Source: JAVJUS01 sp040220455 | GTDB lineage: Bacteria > Pseudomonadota > Alphaproteobacteria > DSM-16000 > Inquilinaceae | DNA: 48,824 bases | Reading direction: 5' to 3' | NCBI GenBank assembly: GCA_040220455.1 | Contig: JAVJUS010000136.1 | Location: forward strand, 1-48,824 | In this document: piece after piece, positions 45,026 through 48,824 of the stretch | Numbering within the stretch: position 1 is the stretch's first letter | Layout of the letters: each line of letters opens with the position of its first letter | Notes under the pieces: model-generated | Database searches by the model: none | Seen by the model: the letters and a program-made list of their open reading frames with translations, nothing else | Told to the model about the DNA's origin: nothing | Translations under genes and position numbers: made by a program

Positions 45026-45082
45026 GCCATGTCCGGGCCGTCGCGCGCGGCCCGTGGGGGACCCACGGGCCGCGGATCTCCA

Positions 45083-45682
45083 TCACCCCCGCCATCGCGC
45101 GTAGGTGATCGCCGTGTCGCCGTAGCGGCGGCGGTCGAGGACCGTGAGGCCGTCGGCCGCGGGTTCGGGGTCGCGGCGGTCGGTCTCGATCGCCACCAGG
45201 GCGCCGGCTTCGATCCAGCCGGCGCGCGCCAGCGCCGCCAGCGCCGGAGCGACCAGGTCGCGGCCATAGGGCGGGTCGAGGAAGACGAGGTCCGCCGCCT
45301 CGCCCGGCCGGGGCGCGGGCGGCCGGGTGGCGTCGGCGCGCAGCACGCGGGCGCGGGCTTCTTCCCCCAGGGCGGCGGTGTTGGCCCGGGCGAGCGCGGC
45401 GACCGGCCCCGCGACCTCCATCAGCACCGCCGAGGCCGCGCCGCGCGACAGCGCCTCCAGCGCCATCGCTCCCGTGCCGGCGAAGGCGTCGAGCACCCGC
45501 GCGCCGTCGAGCGGATCGGCGCGCCCGGCCGGGCTTTCGTCTTCGGCCTCGGGATCGCGCCAGTCGCCATGGGCGAGCGCGTTGAACACCGCCTCGCGCA
45601 CCCGGTCGGTGGTGGGGCGGACGGCGCGGCCGGGCGGAGCGTCGAGGCCGCGTCGCCTATGACGACCGCCGGTGATCCGCAT
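45083..45682 (-). CDS. rsmD: 16S rRNA (guanine(966)-N2)-methyltransferase RsmD
   Basis: 199 residues from the ATG at 45682 (MRITGGRHRRRGL). RsmD methylates G966 of 16S rRNA in the assembled small subunit. Family marks: RPTTDRVREAVFNAL, the SAM motif DAFAGTGAMALEALSRGA and catalytic LVFLDPPYG. An open frame extends 135 bases further upstream through the rluB-like gene, but it is Arg/Ala-rich and not conserved. Its first 26 bases overlap the end of the rluB-like gene, so the two are coupled. Complete length and all motifs present. Confidence 0.95.
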   Translation of the reverse strand: MRITGGRHRRRGLDAPPGRAVRPTTDRVREAVFNALAHGDWRDPEAEDESPAGRADPLDGARVLDAFAGTGAMALEALSRGAASAVLMEVAGPVAALARANTAALGEEARARVLRADATRPPAPRPGEAADLVFLDPPYGRDLVAPALAALARAGWIEAGALVAIETDRRDPEPAADGLTVLDRRRYGDTAITYARWRG

Positions 45683-46643
45683 CGCCGCCGGTCCCGCCCG
45701 CCTTGCTCCGGCCGCCCTTCGGGCCGCCTTGCTTCCCGCCACCGGGCTTCGGCGTCCCGCCGCCGGCGCCACCACCGGGGGCCTTGCCGCCCTTCGCGCC
45801 GCCGCCCTTGCGATCATCGGCGCCGCGCTTGGCCCAGCCGGCCTGGCCGCCGAAATAGCCGGGGATCTGCTCGCGCAGGACCTTGGGCTTGATCTCCTCG
45901 ACCGCGCCGCGCGGCAGGGAGCCCAGGTGAAACGGTCCGAAGGAGACGCGGATCAGACGGCCGACCTTCAGGCCCAGATGCTCCAGCACCCGGCGGATCT
46001 CGCGGTTCTTGCCCTCGCGCAGCCCCATGGTCAGCCAGGCGTTGCCGCCCTGCTGGCGATCCAGGCTCGCCTCGATCGGGCCGTAGCGCACGCCGTCGAT
46101 GGTCACCCCGTCGCCGAGCCGGGCGAGCGCGTCCGGATCGACCTTGCCGAAGGCCCGCACCCGGTAGCGCCGGGGCCAGGCATGGTCCGGCAGCTCCAGG
46201 TAGCGGGCGAGCGCGCCGTCGTTGGTCAGCAGCAGCAGCCCCTCGCTCGTGAGGTCGAGCCGGCCGACCGACATGACCCGGGGCATGGCCTCGGGCAGGC
46301 GCTCGAACACCGTGGGCCGGCCCTGGGGGTCCTTGGCCGTGGTCACGAGCCCGTCGGGCTTGTGATAGCGCCAGACGCGCGTCGCCTCGGCCTCGGGGAT
46401 CGGGCGGCCGTCCAGCGTGATCGCGTCGGTCGGGCCGACGGTGACCGCGGGGCTGTCGAGCAGCCGGCCGTTGACCGCCACCCGACCGTCGGCGATCAGC
46501 TTTTCCGCGTCGCGGCGGCTGGCGATGCCGGCGCGGGCCAGGCGCTTGGCGATGCGCACGGGCGCGTCGGGATCGGCGGGGGCGGGAGAGGAGCGGGGTG
46601 CGGGCTTGGCCATGGGCGGCGTTGTAGCAGGGCGCGCGGCCAT
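45657..46643 (-). CDS. rluB: RluB-type 23S rRNA pseudouridine synthase
   Basis: 328 residues from the ATG at 46643 (a second ATG at 46613 would cut ten). Domain order: an S4 RNA-binding domain (RIAKRLARAGIASRRDAEKLIADGRVAVNG), then a pseudouridine-synthase domain with catalytic Asp130 in SVGRLDLTSEGLLLLTNDG and the final LREGKNREIRRVLEHLGLKVGRLIRV. This is the RsuA/RluB/RluE/RluF subfamily; the RluB role (U2605 of 23S rRNA) is the usual alphaproteobacterial assignment but not certain from sequence. The C-terminal ~65 residues are a Gly/Lys/Pro-rich, low-complexity tail (GGGAKGGKAPGGGAGGG), typical of this group and probably RNA-binding. It overlaps rsmD by 26 bp and is divergent from tadA. 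Confidence 0.93.
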   Translation of the reverse strand: MAARPATTPPMAKPAPRSSPAPADPDAPVRIAKRLARAGIASRRDAEKLIADGRVAVNGRLLDSPAVTVGPTDAITLDGRPIPEAEATRVWRYHKPDGLVTTAKDPQGRPTVFERLPEAMPRVMSVGRLDLTSEGLLLLTNDGALARYLELPDHAWPRRYRVRAFGKVDPDALARLGDGVTIDGVRYGPIEASLDRQQGGNAWLTMGLREGKNREIRRVLEHLGLKVGRLIRVSFGPFHLGSLPRGAVEEIKPKVLREQIPGYFGGQAGWAKRGADDRKGGGAKGGKAPGGGAGGGTPKPGGGKQGGPKGGRSKAGGTGGDADHRRSS

Positions 46644-46715
46644 ACCCTAGAGTCCTCGCGGAGTGCCGCCGAGGCCCGGCTTGACCGGTCCGGCCCGCTC
46701 GCCGACAGTCCGACC

Positions 46716-47216
46716 ATGCCACAGGACGATGCCCTCGCGACCGAGGCGGCGCGCGACGCCCGCTTCATGGCCCTGGCGCTGGCCGAGGCCGAGGCCGCGG
46801 CGGCGCGCGACGAGGTGCCGGTCGGCGCCGTCCTGGTCGAGACCGCGACCGGCCGCGTCCTGGCGCGCGCCGGCAACCGGACGGAGGCCGACGCCGACCC
46901 GACCGCGCATGCGGAGATGCTGGCGATCCGCGCCGCGGCCGCCGCCAGCGGCCGGCCCCGGCTGCCGGGCACGACGCTCTATGTCACGCTGGAGCCCTGC
47001 GCGATGTGCGCGACCGCCGTCTCCTTCGCCCGGATCGGCCGGCTGGTCTACGGCGCGTCCGATCCCAAGATGGGCGGCGTGGCCCATGGCGCGACGGTGT
47101 TCGAGCGGCCGACCTGCCACCACCGCCCGGAGGTCGCGGCGGGCGAGGGCGCGGACGCGGCGGCTGCGCTGCTGCGCGGCTTCTTCCGGGCGAAGCGGAC
47201 GCGTCCGGCGGGCTGA
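46716..47216 (+). CDS. tadA: tRNA-specific adenosine deaminase TadA
   Basis: 166 residues from the ATG at 46716. TadA converts adenosine-34 of tRNA-Arg(ACG) to inosine and is normally essential. Zinc ligands are His65 with catalytic Glu67 in HAEM, and Cys95 and Cys98 in PCAMC; VPVGAVLV, YVTLEPCAMC and FARIGRLVYGASDPKMGG are the family blocks. The frame is open further upstream but only as the antisense of the rluB-like gene; an internal ATG at residue 18 is also possible. It is divergent from rluB with 72 bp between and is followed by the SRP RNA gene. Confidence 0.95.
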   Translation: MPQDDALATEAARDARFMALALAEAEAAAARDEVPVGAVLVETATGRVLARAGNRTEADADPTAHAEMLAIRAAAAASGRPRLPGTTLYVTLEPCAMCATAVSFARIGRLVYGASDPKMGGVAHGATVFERPTCHHRPEVAAGEGADAAAALLRGFFRAKRTRPAG

Positions 47217-47239
47217 TCCGGATCGGTGCAATCGGCCTC

Positions 47240-47270
47240 TTGCGTCGGGCCGGGGGCTGCCTGATATAAG
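47240..47270 (+). promoter_or_regulatory. Promoter of the SRP RNA gene
   Basis: TTGCGT (47240-47245) and TATAAG (47265-47270, 5 of 6 to the -10 consensus) are spaced 19 bases. The expected start of transcription, about seven bases after the -10, falls at the first paired base of the RNA (47277). Confidence 0.55.
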
Positions 47271-47276
47271 GAAGCA

Positions 47277-47372
47277 GGAAGGCCGGCGGCGGACGGACCC
47301 CTCGCCAACCCGGTCAGGTCCGGAAGGAAGCAGCCGTAACGAGCTTCGGTCCGGGTCGCCGTTCGGTCTTCC
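47277..47372 (+). ncRNA. ffs: Signal recognition particle RNA (4.5S type)
   Basis: The core matches the conserved SRP domain IV: GGTCAGGTCCGGAAGGAAGC followed by AGCCGTAACGAG, with the GGAA tetraloop and the symmetric and asymmetric internal loops bound by Ffh. The flanks pair as a long stem: GGAAG at 47277 with CTTCC at 47372, continuing through CCG and GGCG blocks to GGACC opposite GGTCC. About 96 nt, the small bacterial type without an Alu domain. It is preceded by a good -10 box and lies between tadA and dnaX, a frequent location near dnaX in proteobacteria. Confidence 0.9.
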
Positions 47373-47493
47373 GCCCGAATCCCCGACAATCCGACGCCGC
47401 GACGATCCGGCCGCCAACGACCGGGGCCCGGTTCGCGTCCCGGCCGTGCGCACGGTTGGACGCCCGCCGCCTCGCGGCCTATCATCGCCGCCG

Positions 47494-48824
47494 ATGACCG
47501 ACCTGCCCGACGCCCCCGCCTCCGAGACGCCCGCCGCCAAGGCCCCGGCCGCCGATGCCGGCGCCGCCTCGGCGGCGCGCGGGCAGGAGGGCTATCGGGT
47601 CCTGGCGCGGAAGTACCGGCCGCAGACCTTCTCCGAGCTGATCGGCCAGGACGCGCTGGTGCGCACGCTGACCAACGCGATCCGGTCGCAGCGCCTGGCC
47701 CATGCCTTCGTGCTGACCGGCGTGCGCGGCGTCGGCAAGACGACGACCGCCCGGATCATCGCCAAGGCGCTCAACTGCACGGGCCCGGACGGCGCCGGCG
47801 GCATGACGCCGGAGCCCTGCGGCGTGTGCGAGGCCTGCCGGTCGATCGCCGCCGACCGGCATGTCGACGTCATGGAGATGGACGCGGCCAGCCGCACCGG
47901 CGTCGACGACATCCGCGAGATCATCGACGGCGTGCGCTACGGCCCGGTCTCCGCGCGCTACAAGGTCTACATCATCGACGAGGTGCACATGCTCTCCCGC
48001 AACGCGTTCAACGCGTTGCTCAAGACGCTGGAGGAGCCGCCGCCTCACGTGAAGTTCGTCTTCGCCACGACGGAGATCCGCAAGGTTCCGGTCACGGTGC
48101 TGTCGCGCTGCCAGCGCTTCGACCTGCCGCGCGTCGCCCAGGACCTGCTGGTCGCCCATTTCACGACCATCGCCGACAAGGAGAGCGCGACCGCCGAGCC
48201 CGAAGCGATCGCCATGATCGCGCGGGCGGCCGACGGCTCGGTGCGCGACGGGCTGTCGCTGCTCGACCAGGCGGTCAGCCAGGGCTTCGCCGACGGCTCG
48301 GGCACGGTGACGGCCGACCAGGTGCGCCGGATGCTGGGCCTGGCGGACCGGACCCGGGTGCTCGACCTGCTCGACCGGACGATCCGCGGCGACGCGCCGG
48401 GCGCGCTGGAGACGCTTCAGGAGATGCACCGCCTGGGCGCCGACCCGCTGATGGTGCTCCAGGACCTGCTCGACCTGACCCATTTCCTGACCCGGGCCAA
48501 GCTGGTGCCGGCCATCCTGGAAGATCCCGCCCTGCCGGAGGACGAGCGCACCCGCGGCGCGGCGCTGGCCGAGTCGGTCGGCGTGCCGGTGCTGACGCGG
48601 TGTTGGCAAATGCTGCTCAAGGGCCTGGGCGAGGTGCAGTCGGCGCCGACGCCGGACAAGGCGCTGGAGATGGTGATCATCCGCCTGCTCCACGCCGCCC
48701 ACCTGCCCACCCCCGGCGACGTCGTGCGCAAGCTCGAGGCCGGCGCCTATGCCGAGCTCGGCACCGCCGCGCTGGCCACGGCGGGCCCGGGCGCGGCGGG
48801 CGGTGGCGCAACGGGGAGTGGGGG
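47494..48824 (+). CDS. dnaX: DNA polymerase III subunit gamma/tau (3' truncated by window end)
   Basis: 443 codons from the ATG at 47494 to the window edge; the protein continues beyond. DnaX is the ATPase of the replicative clamp loader. After a non-conserved Ala/Pro-rich N-terminus (~33 residues) come YRVLARKYRPQTFSELIGQD, Walker A GVRGVGKTT (Lys82), zinc-binding cysteines 95, 109, 112 and 115, the Walker B IIDEVHML (162-165), FNALLKTLEEPP and the sensor SRC at 204-206. The C-terminal region, which would show tau-specific segments and any frameshift site, is outside. It begins 121 bp after the SRP RNA gene. Confidence 0.96.
   Translation, partial: MTDLPDAPASETPAAKAPAADAGAASAARGQEGYRVLARKYRPQTFSELIGQDALVRTLTNAIRSQRLAHAFVLTGVRGVGKTTTARIIAKALNCTGPDGAGGMTPEPCGVCEACRSIAADRHVDVMEMDAASRTGVDDIREIIDGVRYGPVSARYKVYIIDEVHMLSRNAFNALLKTLEEPPPHVKFVFATTEIRKVPVTVLSRCQRFDLPRVAQDLLVAHFTTIADKESATAEPEAIAMIARAADGSVRDGLSLLDQAVSQGFADGSGTVTADQVRRMLGLADRTRVLDLLDRTIRGDAPGALETLQEMHRLGADPLMVLQDLLDLTHFLTRAKLVPAILEDPALPEDERTRGAALAESVGVPVLTRCWQMLLKGLGEVQSAPTPDKALEMVIIRLLHAAHLPTPGDVVRKLEAGAYAELGTAALATAGPGAAGGGATGSG

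Overview
The window is very GC-rich, densely coding, Gram-negative DNA. A Tat-type Rieske protein inside petABC, an aerobic HemF, the uvrC-pgsA-moaD-moaE order, a yejABEF-type transporter, the glutathione-dependent formaldehyde pair, and a MutL carrying an endonuclease motif all point to an alphaproteobacterium, most likely of the Rhodospirillales type. The genus cannot be fixed from sequence alone. No rRNA, tRNA, CRISPR array or complete insertion sequence was seen.

Layout. 1-990: the end of a DsbD-type reductase and a Prx5-like peroxiredoxin. 1147-4939: a MarR regulator, an OmpR-type response regulator and an EnvZ-type kinase in one minus-strand operon, divergent from ilvE. 5189-12538: a long minus-strand run of a FolM-like SDR, uvrC, pgsA, a DUF2062 protein, mobB, moeA, moaD and moaE (DNA repair, phospholipid and molybdenum-cofactor synthesis). 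12585-17126: a CaCA antiporter, two tandem paralogous exported proteins of unknown function, hemF, a tiny membrane protein and trmL. 17346-20901: petABC (cytochrome bc1) and a YgjP-like metallopeptidase. 21126-28969: a five-gene peptide/oligopeptide ABC importer operon with two tandem YejA paralogues, then YejB, YejE and YejF. 29025-33695: mutL between two toxin-antitoxin-like modules, a HigBA pair upstream and a HipA kinase fused to an AbiEi-like N-terminal domain downstream. 33931-39688: pgi, a DmdA/GcvT-like folate enzyme, a PaaK-like acyl-CoA ligase and an SDR with a degenerate active site. 39690-42100: an AT-rich island with a DNA methyltransferase and an overlapping PD-(D/E)XK nuclease, a probable restriction-modification system. 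42310-44317: formaldehyde detoxification (frmA, fghA). 44488-48824: a YjbR-like protein, rsmD, rluB-like, tadA, the SRP RNA gene and the start of dnaX.

The core genes are housekeeping and arranged in tight operons, with several 4-base ATGA/GTGA overlaps. The clearest accessory signals are three. First, the AbiEi-HipA fusion has two nearly identical 39-bp palindromes whose centres are 63 bp apart, overlapping its predicted promoter and start. Second, the nuclease-methyltransferase island has base composition unlike its surroundings. Third, a REP-like family of short palindromes occurs six times in three intergenic regions in alternating orientation. These, together with the paralogous exported pair and the DmdA-like gene, are the parts most worth following up.
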